DNA of 64,000 nucleotides from Myxococcales bacterium (lineage in GTDB: Bacteria; Myxococcota_A; Polyangia; Polyangiales; Polyangiaceae). Of the stretch, positions 57,004 to 64,000 are shown one piece after another. The stretch spans positions 248,001 through 312,000 of the forward strand of contig JACPVJ010000082.1 of the NCBI GenBank assembly GCA_016191785.1, in the 5' to 3' direction. Positions within the stretch are counted from its first letter, which is position 1. Each line of letters begins with the position of its first letter. The translations under genes and the position numbers were made by a program. The notes under the pieces were generated by a model. That model had not been told where the DNA came from. It saw only the letters and a list, made by a program, of their open reading frames with translations, and made no database searches.

Positions 57004-57834
57004 GTGAAGTCGAGGGTTCGCAAGCCTGGGGAGCGTCGGCGCCGGATCGATCTGCGGAAGACGCTGTTCATCCTTCCGAACATGATCACCATGGCCGCGG
57101 TCTTCTGCGGCTTCAACGCCATCCGCATCTGCGCCAAACCCAATGCCGAGGCGGAGGACTTCCACCGCGCCGCGGTGCTGCTGCTGTTCGCCATGCTGTT
57201 CGACCTGCTCGACGGTCGAGTCGCCCGCCTGACCAAGACCCAGAGCGCCTTCGGCCTGCAGCTCGACTCGCTGGCAGATCTGGTCTCGTTCGGAGTGGCT
57301 CCGGCGCTGTTGGTCTATCAGTGGGTGCTCCACCGCCACCCGATCCCGGGCCTCCTGGTCGCCTTCGTGTACGTGGCCTGCGCGGCCGCGCGCCTGGCTC
57401 GCTTCAACGTCCTGTCGTCGGCGCCGAGCGGCGCCCCGGTCAAGCCCGGCAAGTACATCGTGGGGCTCCCCTCGCCGCCGGCCTCCGGCGTGTTGATCTC
57501 GCTGGCGGTGGCCGATTCGGCGGTGGGCGGCGCGCTGGGCTCCGAGCAGAACACGGTGCCGTTCTTCGCGATCACGCTGGTCGTGGCGCTCCTCATGGTC
57601 TCGAACGTGAAGTTCCGCTCGTTCAAGGACCTCAGCCCGAACGTCGGGACGATCTTGTTCGTGCTCTTCGTGATGGGCTCGAGCTTGGCGGTGAGCCAGA
57701 TCTACAAGCCCCACTTCGTGCTGGTCTGGCTGCTCGGCGTGTACATCACCCTCGGGCTGGCCGAGTCGATCCGCAGCGCGGCTCAGTGGGCCCTGCGCGT
57801 GCGCGAGCGACACACCACTCCGCCGGCGGAGTGA
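57004..57834 (+). CDS. pssA: CDP-diacylglycerol-serine O-phosphatidyltransferase
   Basis: 276 aa, GTG start. Makes phosphatidylserine from CDP-diacylglycerol and serine at the inner membrane. The CDP-alcohol phosphotransferase motif is complete (DGRVAR, eight residues, G, LDSLAD). About seven hydrophobic helices. It is the membrane-bound PssA type, not the PLD-like type. The psd gene, often coupled, is absent. The first residues are very basic (KSRVRKPGERRRR). Confidence 0.94.
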   Translation: MKSRVRKPGERRRRIDLRKTLFILPNMITMAAVFCGFNAIRICAKPNAEAEDFHRAAVLLLFAMLFDLLDGRVARLTKTQSAFGLQLDSLADLVSFGVAPALLVYQWVLHRHPIPGLLVAFVYVACAAARLARFNVLSSAPSGAPVKPGKYIVGLPSPPASGVLISLAVADSAVGGALGSEQNTVPFFAITLVVALLMVSNVKFRSFKDLSPNVGTILFVLFVMGSSLAVSQIYKPHFVLVWLLGVYITLGLAESIRSAAQWALRVRERHTTPPAE

Positions 57835-57883
57835 GGCGGACGCGCACCGGCGCTCGACGGGCAGGTCCGCTCACCGACACGAG

Positions 57884-58945
57884 TCAGAAGGGGACTTCGG
57901 TGCTCCAGATCGGTCCGCCCTTCGGGCCGCCGACCTTCAGGACACCGTGCGAGGGGCCGCCGGTCGCGCCCGAGCTGTCACCCAGCTGGGTGCCGCTGCC
58001 TTCGTCGAAGTGGTAGAGCGCGGCGGTCTGCGCATCCGGGCTGTGGGCGGCGAGACCGGGGGTGAACGGGGCCGCGTAGCGCACAGTGTTGGACAGCCGG
58101 AGCTCGTCGACCCAACCCGCGAAGGACGGATACGCGGAGCCTGCGTCGTGCTTCTCGGCCCCGATCACCAAGAATGGATCGGAGCTCGGATAGGAAGTGG
58201 AACGTCCGTTCTTGTAGCTCACGTCGCCGGTGGGGCCGCTGGCCTGTCCGTCCGCCTTGCCGTCGACGTATAAACGGATTTGCCCGGTCGCGGTCGAGCG
58301 AGTGACCGCCACGTGATGCCACTTGCCGTCGTGCAGGTTCGCGGACCCGCAGAGAGTGGTCCCGCTGTTGCCCTTGGACACGCCCACGGCGAGCCCGTTC
58401 GCGAACAGGGACAGCCCGAAGTCGCCGTAATCGCCGGCGCCAAAGACGTCGCGATCGAGGATGATGTTTCCGTTGATCCAGCCGTCGCCGCCAGCAACGC
58501 AGTTGCCGGCCTTGTTCTCGCCGGCCGCGACCTTGAGCCAGACGTCGATCGTGAAGTCACCCTTGCCGATGTCGGCAGGCACCTCGGGCGCATCAATCCG
58601 GATCTTCACGCGGTCGACGTCACTCTGACCGGTGCCGTAGAAGCGCAGGGACTTCCCTGTCGGGCTGCCGCCACCGCCACTGCCGCCACTGCCGCCGCCG
58701 CCGCCGCCACTGCCGCCGCCGGTGGTGCTGCCGCCACTTCCACCGCCGCCGCTGCCGCTGCCGCCGCTTCCGCCAGTGGTGCTGCCGCCACTTCCGCCAC
58801 TTCCGCCGCTGCCCCCGCCGCTGTTGATCGACCCACCGCTGTTCGAGGCCCCACCGCTGCTCGAGGGCCCCGAGTCGCCGTCACCGCCGCACGAGAAGGC
58901 CAACAGGACGAGAGCGGTGAAGACCGTGCGCCGCATGCGCGACAC
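57884..58945 (-). CDS. LamG/concanavalin-like lipoprotein with Gly-rich linker
   Basis: 353 aa. Signal peptide and lipobox AFSC (about residue 19; ATG 58936 is an alternative start), a Gly/Ser-rich linker (about 20-95), then a LamG/pentraxin-type beta-jellyroll (FTIDVWLKV, GKWHHVAVTRS, IRLYVDGKADG, GWVDELRLSNTVRY, ALYHFDEGSG). Such domains bind carbohydrate or protein. Surface-exposed adhesion or binding is likely. Single gene, convergent with pssA. Confidence 0.85.
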   Translation of the reverse strand: MSRMRRTVFTALVLLAFSCGGDGDSGPSSSGGASNSGGSINSGGGSGGSGGSGGSTTGGSGGSGSGGGGSGGSTTGGGSGGGGGGSGGSGGGGSPTGKSLRFYGTGQSDVDRVKIRIDAPEVPADIGKGDFTIDVWLKVAAGENKAGNCVAGGDGWINGNIILDRDVFGAGDYGDFGLSLFANGLAVGVSKGNSGTTLCGSANLHDGKWHHVAVTRSTATGQIRLYVDGKADGQASGPTGDVSYKNGRSTSYPSSDPFLVIGAEKHDAGSAYPSFAGWVDELRLSNTVRYAAPFTPGLAAHSPDAQTAALYHFDEGSGTQLGDSSGATGGPSHGVLKVGGPKGGPIWSTEVPF

Positions 58946-59075
58946 AGCCTATCGGGAATGGGTGGGGCCCGTCGAGGCAGCCACCGATGCGTGGCGGCGA
59001 GCGGCGGGTCCGCAAGAAAGCCCCGCAATCGACGAAACCTTCGCCGACCCGCGGCCCGTGATCTAGAACTCGGGC

Positions 59076-59861
59076 ATGAAGCTCGGTTGGCGCGCCGTCT
59101 TGCTGCTCTTCCTGTGCTGCTTCCCGCTCTTCATCGCGCCCGCCTGCAAAGACAAGCAGCCCGCACCGAGCGGCGAGGACCCGACCGGCGCCAAGCCCAC
59201 CGCGAACGAGCTGCCCCCGCTCGAGGTCAAGGACGACACCCCAAGCCTGCTCTTGACCTGGATCGACGACAAGGGCGACTTCCACGTGGTGCAGAAGGTG
59301 GCCGACGTCCCCGAGGCGGGGCGCGCAGAGGTGCGGGTAGTGAGCTCGACCCGCGAAGAGGGCACCGGCAAGCTGGTCTACGTGGCCGATCTGTCGAAGA
59401 AGAACCCGGACGGGACGTACCCCGTCAAGGTGATCGCCCGCACCGAGTGGGACGAAAAGGGCGCGAGCCGTCGCAAGGCTCGCCTCGAGGCGCTGGCTCC
59501 GCCGCCCAGCGCCTCGGCGCCCGCCTCGGCCGCAGCTTCCGGTTCGGCGGGGCCGGGGCCGGCGCCGACGGCGCCCAAGGTCGCTGGAAGCAAGGTCGTG
59601 GCAATCGTCTATGGCGCCGAGTGGTGCAAGCCGTGCCATGACGCGGCCGCTTACCTGCGGCAGCGCGGGGTGACGGTGGTCGAGAAAGACGTGGACGCCG
59701 ACGACGCGGCCCAGGCCGAGATGCAGAAGAAGCTCGAGCGGGTGAAGATGACCGGCGCGTCCATTCCCGTGATCGACGTGATGGGGCAGCTCTTGGTCGG
59801 GTTCAGCCCGCGGTCCCTCGACAAGGCCGTCGAGTCCGCGAGGAACGCCAAGACGTTGTGA
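59076..59861 (+). CDS. Thioredoxin/glutaredoxin-like lipoprotein
   Basis: 261 aa. Signal peptide ending in lipobox APAC (about residue 24). The first domain (about 45-140) has two related strand pairs and a DUF4124-like feel; a Ser/Ala linker (about 145-170) leads to a glutaredoxin-fold domain with redox pair CKPC in YGAEWCKPCHDAAAYL and a cis-proline in SIPVIDV. It could act as an envelope disulfide enzyme. The stop overlaps the LysR GTG (GTGA), so the two are coupled. Confidence 0.85.
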   Translation: MKLGWRAVLLLFLCCFPLFIAPACKDKQPAPSGEDPTGAKPTANELPPLEVKDDTPSLLLTWIDDKGDFHVVQKVADVPEAGRAEVRVVSSTREEGTGKLVYVADLSKKNPDGTYPVKVIARTEWDEKGASRRKARLEALAPPPSASAPASAAASGSAGPGPAPTAPKVAGSKVVAIVYGAEWCKPCHDAAAYLRQRGVTVVEKDVDADDAAQAEMQKKLERVKMTGASIPVIDVMGQLLVGFSPRSLDKAVESARNAKTL

Positions 59862-60823
59862 GCGGCGACGACACCGCGAAGAAGCTGGAGCGGATCTGGC
59901 CTTGGATCCCGGCGTTCCGCGCGGTCGCCGAGACCGAGCACCTGCCGACGGCGGCCCAGCGGCTGTGCGTCAGCCCCTCTGCGCTGTCGCGCAGCGTGAA
60001 GCTGGTGGAAGAGACGCTGGGTGAAGAGCTGTTCATCCGCGGCTCGCGCCGCATCACGCTCAATCGCGCGGGCCACCGCCTGCTCGAGGCAATCCGGCGG
60101 AGCGTGACGTCGCTCGAGCACGCGATGCACGGCGTGCTGGAGCACGACTTCAGCGGCAGCTTTCGGGTGGCGTCGCTGGGCGTGCTCACCGACTACTTCG
60201 TCTTGCCCGCGCTGCTCGACGTGCAGCGAGAGCACCCTGCCGTCGTACCCTGCATGACCACGCTGCCCTCGAAGGAAGCGAACCGCCAGCTCGCCAGCGG
60301 GCAAGTCGAGGTCGCGTTCTACTATGACGCCACGACCCTGCCGGGCATCGAGTGCCGTCGCATCGGGGCGCTCCGGAACTCGCTGTACTGCGGCAAGGGG
60401 CACCCGCTGTTTCAGGCGCGTTCGGTCTCGCTGGCGACCTCGACCGAGCACGCGTTCAGCGTGGCAGCCATCGGCGATCGCGGCACGCCGATGGACGGCT
60501 GGCCGGTGCAGGTCCCGCGCGAGGTCGGGTTTCAGATCACCCTGCTTTCGACGAACTTGCGGGTGGCGCTCTCGGGGCGGTTCGTCTGCGTGCTGCCCGA
60601 CGTGGTGGCCGACGCCGACCTTCGGGCAGGCCGCCTCTGGCGGCTGCCCCCGAGGCCCGTTCCGGATACCGAGGTGTTCGCGGCGTGCCGGGCGGAAGAC
60701 GCGCAGTCGAGCTTCACCGCCGACGTGATCGCGCGGGTCGAACGCGCCCTGGGCGAGGCCCCCCGGGGCGGCCCCGCCCCGCGCCCGCGGCCGGCCAAGC
60801 GACGAGACCCGCGGGCCCGCTGA
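59858..60823 (+). CDS. LysR family transcriptional regulator
   Basis: 321 aa. Winged HTH at the N-terminus (PAFRAVAETEHLPTAAQRLCVSPSALSRSVKLVEETLGEELFIR), then a periplasmic-binding-like effector domain (about 95-295), with a basic Pro/Arg-rich tail. GTG start overlaps the redox-lipoprotein stop, unusual for LysR genes, which are normally divergent from their targets. Effector unknown; candidates are the neighbouring dioxygenase or the upstream lipoprotein genes. Confidence 0.9.
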   Translation: MSGDDTAKKLERIWPWIPAFRAVAETEHLPTAAQRLCVSPSALSRSVKLVEETLGEELFIRGSRRITLNRAGHRLLEAIRRSVTSLEHAMHGVLEHDFSGSFRVASLGVLTDYFVLPALLDVQREHPAVVPCMTTLPSKEANRQLASGQVEVAFYYDATTLPGIECRRIGALRNSLYCGKGHPLFQARSVSLATSTEHAFSVAAIGDRGTPMDGWPVQVPREVGFQITLLSTNLRVALSGRFVCVLPDVVADADLRAGRLWRLPPRPVPDTEVFAACRAEDAQSSFTADVIARVERALGEAPRGGPAPRPRPAKRRDPRAR

Positions 60824-60898
60824 TCGTCCCAGCTGCCGCAACGAAGGCTCGCAATCATTCCAATGGTCGTCGGCGCGCGCCGGTCCCATGCTTCCGGC

Positions 60899-61636
60899 AT
60901 GTCGACCCAGAAGACCGTGAGTCGTCGCGCGGCCCTGGGCGCGGTCGCGAGCAGTGTGGTCGCGCTCGGATGCGGTGGAAGCCAAGAGTCGAGCTCGACC
61001 ACGCCGGTCGGCTCGGGGGGCGGGCCCGCCGGCGGCACGAGCGGCGGAGGCAGCGGCGGCACCTCGAGCACCGGCGGCAGCGCGGGCACAGGCACGGGTG
61101 GCGGCCTCGCACAGTGCAAGGCGTTCGGCCCGACCCCCGGTTGCGCGGTCACCGACGACAACATCTTGGGGCCGTTCTACAAAGCCGACGCACCCTTCCG
61201 TTCCGACATCACCGAGGGCAGCACGGGGACCGCGCTGCGCATCCAGGGCACCGTCTATGGCTGCGACTGCCAGACGCCGCTCGCCGGCGCGGTGGTCGAC
61301 ATCTGGCAAGCCGACGACTCGGGCGCGTACGACAACACCGGCTTCGTGCTGCGTGGTCGGGTGAAGACCGATGACCAGGGTCGCTACGAGCTGACGACCA
61401 TCCTGCCTGGTCTGTACTTGAACGGCAGCACCTATCGCCCCCGCCACGTCCACTACAAGGTCAGCCACGCCGACGGCGTCGCGCTGACGACCCAGCTCTA
61501 CTTCGAGGGCGACCCGTGGATCGCCTCGGACGCCTTCGTGAAGGCGTCGCTCGTTCGCCCGCTGGTCGCGTCGATCGGCGCCACCGGCAAGAAGGAGTAC
61601 GACGTGACCTTCGACGTGGTGCTCACGGGCGTGTGA
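60899..61636 (+). CDS. Intradiol ring-cleavage dioxygenase-like lipoprotein
   Basis: 245 aa from ATG 60899. The signal has a twin-arginine-like SRRAALG and a lipobox ALGC, then a Gly/Ser/Thr linker (about 30-65) and a dioxygenase fold (about 75-245) of the catechol/protocatechuate type: LGPFYKADAP, DIWQADDSGAYDN, YRPRHVHYKV (the His ligands of non-heme iron) and TTQLYFEGD. Active relatives split aromatic rings; secreted ones are common in soil bacteria. A longer start at 60863 is less likely. Tat export would fit a metal-loaded enzyme. Confidence 0.85.
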   Translation: MSTQKTVSRRAALGAVASSVVALGCGGSQESSSTTPVGSGGGPAGGTSGGGSGGTSSTGGSAGTGTGGGLAQCKAFGPTPGCAVTDDNILGPFYKADAPFRSDITEGSTGTALRIQGTVYGCDCQTPLAGAVVDIWQADDSGAYDNTGFVLRGRVKTDDQGRYELTTILPGLYLNGSTYRPRHVHYKVSHADGVALTTQLYFEGDPWIASDAFVKASLVRPLVASIGATGKKEYDVTFDVVLTGV

Positions 61637-61648
61637 ACGGCAGCTCGG

Positions 61649-62746
61649 TCAGAACCCCTGCGCGCGCAGGTACTTCACCAGCTCGACGTACAGCGGCTTG
61701 TGCTTGAACGAGTTTCCGAGGCCGGGCGAGTCGCCGAAGAGCTGACCCACTTCGTCCAGGTGATCGGCGGGAACGCACCCGAGGAAGGTGCCCCACCGCG
61801 CGTCCTTGACGCGGACCAACCCGTCGTTCGCGTCGGGCTGGCCGAGGCCACCGTCGAGGTACGCCTCCGTGACCGCGAGCAGCCCGTCCACGGGGTCGAC
61901 CTCGAGCTTCCACTGGTCGATGAACGAGACCGCCTGATCGGGCTTGCAGTCCGACTCCGCGAGCTTGAAGTCGCTTCGCCCGGTCAGGGACCAGTAGCGA
62001 ACCGCCGCGCGATCGGGGTACTTGTCGTTGAAGGCGGCGATACCCGCCTTCGAGAACAGCTCGAGGGGCTTCCAGATCGAGGTCTTCTTGCCGGCCTTGT
62101 CCCAGAGCGCATAGCCGATCTGTTTCACCAGCCAGTCCACCAGGTCTTGGGTGCCGGGATCGGAGACCAGGCCCAAGAGCACGTCGGCGATGGGCGTGCC
62201 GCCGTGCGGGGTCGCGATGGTGACGACGCTGGCGACCAGATCTGGCCGGTCGTGCGCGACCACGCGCGCGTCGAGCCCGCCCTGCGAGTGCCCGATCAGG
62301 TTCACTCTTGCGTGGCCGGTCTGCGCCAAGATCTTCTCGATCTCGGCCTCGAGCTCCGCACCGCGGGAGGTCGAGTCGTTGAATGGGTCGACCGCCGGCG
62401 TGAAGACATGGATCTCCCCTTGGGCGGCGAGCGCCTGCTTCACTTCGTAGAAGTAGGTGACGGCATCGAGCCCCGCGAACTTCTCGAAGCCGAAGAAACC
62501 GTGGGCCAGCACCACCGGGTAGGGGGGGCCGAGCTTCTTCCCGGCGTCCGCGTCGCTCCCGGCGTCGTGCTTCCCACCTACAGCGGCAACCCCGCCGCTG
62601 GCGACCGTGCCACCGGCACCGCTCGGGCCCCCGCCCCCGGCGGGGGCGCCCCCTCCGCCGGAATAGCCCTCGTCCGCCGATTCGCCACCGCCGCAGGCGC
62701 CGGCACAAACGACCGCGATCCCCGCGGCAAGCCACTGCCAGCGCAT
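61649..62746 (-). CDS. Triacylglycerol lipase-like lipoprotein
   Basis: 365 aa from ATG 62746. Signal peptide with lipobox AGAC (about residue 17), Gly-rich linker (about 20-60), then an alpha/beta hydrolase: PVVLAHGFFGF oxyanion region, nucleophile elbow GHSQGG, NDGLV (Asp) and PADHLDEVGQ (His). NDGLV plus HLDEV is the pattern of Pseudomonas-type lipases, which usually need a Lif foldase; none is adjacent. It is anchored to the outer membrane by lipid. ATG 62782 is an alternative start. Confidence 0.86.
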   Translation of the reverse strand: MRWQWLAAGIAVVCAGACGGGESADEGYSGGGGAPAGGGGPSGAGGTVASGGVAAVGGKHDAGSDADAGKKLGPPYPVVLAHGFFGFEKFAGLDAVTYFYEVKQALAAQGEIHVFTPAVDPFNDSTSRGAELEAEIEKILAQTGHARVNLIGHSQGGLDARVVAHDRPDLVASVVTIATPHGGTPIADVLLGLVSDPGTQDLVDWLVKQIGYALWDKAGKKTSIWKPLELFSKAGIAAFNDKYPDRAAVRYWSLTGRSDFKLAESDCKPDQAVSFIDQWKLEVDPVDGLLAVTEAYLDGGLGQPDANDGLVRVKDARWGTFLGCVPADHLDEVGQLFGDSPGLGNSFKHKPLYVELVKYLRAQGF

Positions 62747-62758
62747 CCCCGAGAGCTT

Positions 62759-62778
62759 CCCCGATGCTCCCATCGGGG
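62759..62778. repeat. Hairpin in the lipase/CarH intergenic region
   Basis: CCCCGATG, four-base loop, CATCGGGG. It lies in the lipase leader, and its last G begins the palindrome over the regulator promoter. Confidence 0.5.
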
Positions 62779-62816
62779 TCAAACCGGCTTGACGGTGGGG
62801 TGCGCGGACCTAAGCG
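62778..62816 (+). promoter_or_regulatory. Promoter and palindromic operator of the CarH-like gene
   Basis: GTCAA (62778-62782), six bases, TTGAC (62789-62793) forms an inverted repeat whose right arm is part of the -35 element TTGACG (62789-62794). A weak -10 (TAAGCG, 62811-62816) follows after 16 bases. This is the layout expected if the MerR-type regulator represses its own gene. Confidence 0.5.
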
Positions 62817-62826
62817 AGCATGAGTC

Positions 62827-63738
62827 ATGCAAGTCGCCGGAAATGGGGCCCGGGCGGGCTATTCGATTCGAGTCGCCTCGCGGCTGACCGGGCTGTCGTC
62901 CGACACCCTCCGGATGTGGGAGCGCCGCTATGGCTTCCCCAAGCCCGAGCGCAACCCGGCGGGCGTGCGAGTCTACTCCCAAGAGCACGTCGAGCGGCTG
63001 ATGCTGGTGGCGCGCACCCTCAAGGCTGGCTACCGCGCCGGCGAGGTCGTCACGCGCTCGCGGGACGAGCTCTCCGAGTTGCTCGCGTCGACGGCCAGCA
63101 CGGGGCTCAAGACGGGCGCGTCGCCGTCCTCCGTGGACTCGCTGATGCTGCGCCTGGAGCGGGACGACCTGCCGGGGTTGATCGTCGAGCTCAAGCAGAG
63201 CATCGCGACGCTCGGGGCCAAGCGCTTCTTGGTCGAGGTGTGCGCGCCGCTGGTCGAGCGCGTGGGCGAGGCGTGGGCCGTCCGAGACCTCGAGATCCGC
63301 CACGAGCACATGCTCAGCGCCGCGCTCTCGACCCAGCTTCGCCTGCTCCACTCGAGCTACGAAGGCACCATGCGCGATCCAGTGGTGGTGCTCGCGACCT
63401 TGCCGGGGGAGCAGCACGCCTTGGGAATGGAAATGGCCGCCCTGTACCTGGCGCTCTCGGGCGCGACCCCACGCATGCTGGGCACCGACTGCCCGCCGGA
63501 TCAGATCGTGACCGCGGCGCGCCGCGCCCACGCGAAGGCCGTCGGGATCAGCGTGTCGGCCAGCGCCAAGCTCGACCTGGTCAACGAAGACCTGGAGTGG
63601 CTGCTGGGTGAGAGCGATGATGACCTGCGCGTCTGGGTGGGGGGCAAGCGCGCCAAGAGCGTGGCGGTGATCCACCCGCGCCTCGATCGCGTGTCGAGCT
63701 GGGAAGACCTGGAAAACTCCCTCGAACGCCTGAGGTGA
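62827..63738 (+). CDS. CarH-like MerR/B12-binding light-sensing repressor
   Basis: 303 aa. N-terminal MerR-type winged helix (about 12-75; [29 protein letters not shown]), four-helix cap (about 105-180) and Rossmann B12-binding domain (about 185-303). The cap has the Wx9EH signature (Trp150, Glu160, His161) that contacts the upper adenosyl ligand in CarH, and the B12 domain keeps the cobalt-ligand His197 in GEQHALG. Both indicate an AdoCbl-dependent, light-released repressor. Myxococcus CarA/CarH control carotenoid genes; none are seen here. Confidence 0.9.
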   Translation: MQVAGNGARAGYSIRVASRLTGLSSDTLRMWERRYGFPKPERNPAGVRVYSQEHVERLMLVARTLKAGYRAGEVVTRSRDELSELLASTASTGLKTGASPSSVDSLMLRLERDDLPGLIVELKQSIATLGAKRFLVEVCAPLVERVGEAWAVRDLEIRHEHMLSAALSTQLRLLHSSYEGTMRDPVVVLATLPGEQHALGMEMAALYLALSGATPRMLGTDCPPDQIVTAARRAHAKAVGISVSASAKLDLVNEDLEWLLGESDDDLRVWVGGKRAKSVAVIHPRLDRVSSWEDLENSLERLR

Positions 63739-63764
63739 GCCGGGCCGGGTTATGGTCGACGGTG

Positions 63765-64000
63765 ATGCCGCGCATCGCCTGCTTCGACGGCCTTCCTGGA
63801 CCGACCCATTGTCACGCGGGGCTGTCGCCGGGCAACGTCGCGGCCAGCGCGCACGCCGGGCAGGTCGGCAATCCCAAGGCCGCCGCCCTCGAGAGCCTGG
63901 CCAAGATGCGCCTGATCCGCGGGCTGGGCGTGCCGCAGGGGGTGCTGCCGCCCCAGCCGAGACCCGACCTGGGCACGCTGCGCCGATTGGGCTTCTCGGG
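63765..64000 (+). CDS. astB: N-succinylarginine dihydrolase (5' part; runs off window)
   Basis: The first 78 residues read [20 protein letters not shown] at the start and [20 protein letters not shown] later. These match the AstB N-terminus ([31 protein letters not shown]), an enzyme of the arginine succinyltransferase pathway that hydrolyses N2-succinylarginine to succinylornithine, ammonia and CO2. ATG 63765 gives this frame. The normally conserved Asn-Tyr of the GPTHNYGGL loop is Cys-His here. Other ast genes may follow beyond the window. Confidence 0.85.
   Translation, partial: MPRIACFDGLPGPTHCHAGLSPGNVAASAHAGQVGNPKAAALESLAKMRLIRGLGVPQGVLPPQPRPDLGTLRRLGFS

Overview
The window is very GC-rich, densely packed chromosomal DNA with no gap between genes longer than about 200 bases. 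It looks like a myxobacterium, probably Polyangia/Sorangiineae-like. The reasons are: Hanks-type Ser/Thr kinases; a sigma-54 enhancer-binding protein; many single-gene lipoproteins with long Gly/Ser/Thr linkers; two secreted proteins ending in MYXO-CTERM-type tails; an lpxK gene, MCE protein and OmpA that imply a Gram-negative envelope; and heavy use of GTG starts with ATGA/GTGA/TGATG overlaps. I see no phage, insertion sequence or CRISPR, so this reads as native chromosome.

Left part (1-16 kb): a truncated Ser/Thr kinase lies in an operon with a NtrC-type activator whose receiver domain has lost its phosphorylation residues. Divergent from it is a small lipoprotein gene preceded by a sigma-54 -24/-12 promoter and two enhancer-like inverted repeats. 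Next come a nitronate monooxygenase-like gene coupled to a DUF58 gene, an inverted SUKH gene, and a tightly overlapping Bat operon (DUF4381-like, BatA, BatB-BatC fusion, BatD, BatE). A VanW-family gene follows.

Middle part (16-45 kb): lipoproteins, a TerB-like protein, an outer-membrane protein, and an operon of START-like, MoaD-like, RNase HII-like and MATE genes. Then a lipoprotein cytochrome c, a second Ser/Thr kinase with a DUF4388-like tail, an MCE protein, a CAP-domain lipoprotein and an OmpA protein. The core cluster rpmH-rnpA-yidD-yidC-khpB follows (rpmG opposite). After it are a PspA operon, a CDF zinc-type exporter, a MYXO-CTERM protease and guaB. An outer-membrane protein and a small membrane protein lie behind a promoter that carries a TetR-type operator.

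Right part (45-64 kb): the tetR gene, two serine tRNAs, gcvPB, a secreted metallophosphoesterase, and a long leftward cluster (coiled-coil lipoprotein, LysM protein, unknown protein, hemX-like, hemA, hemC, lpxK). Beyond it are pssA, a LamG lipoprotein, a thioredoxin-like lipoprotein coupled to a LysR gene, an intradiol dioxygenase lipoprotein, a lipase lipoprotein, a CarH-like B12 photoreceptor repressor, and the 5' end of astB.

The best candidates for undescribed biology are the self-contained sigma-54 module at 1-3.1 kb, the divergent RNase HII-like protein at 21.6 kb, the TetR-operator/small-membrane-protein unit at 44.6-45.7 kb, and the CarH-like regulator with a palindrome over its own -35 element.
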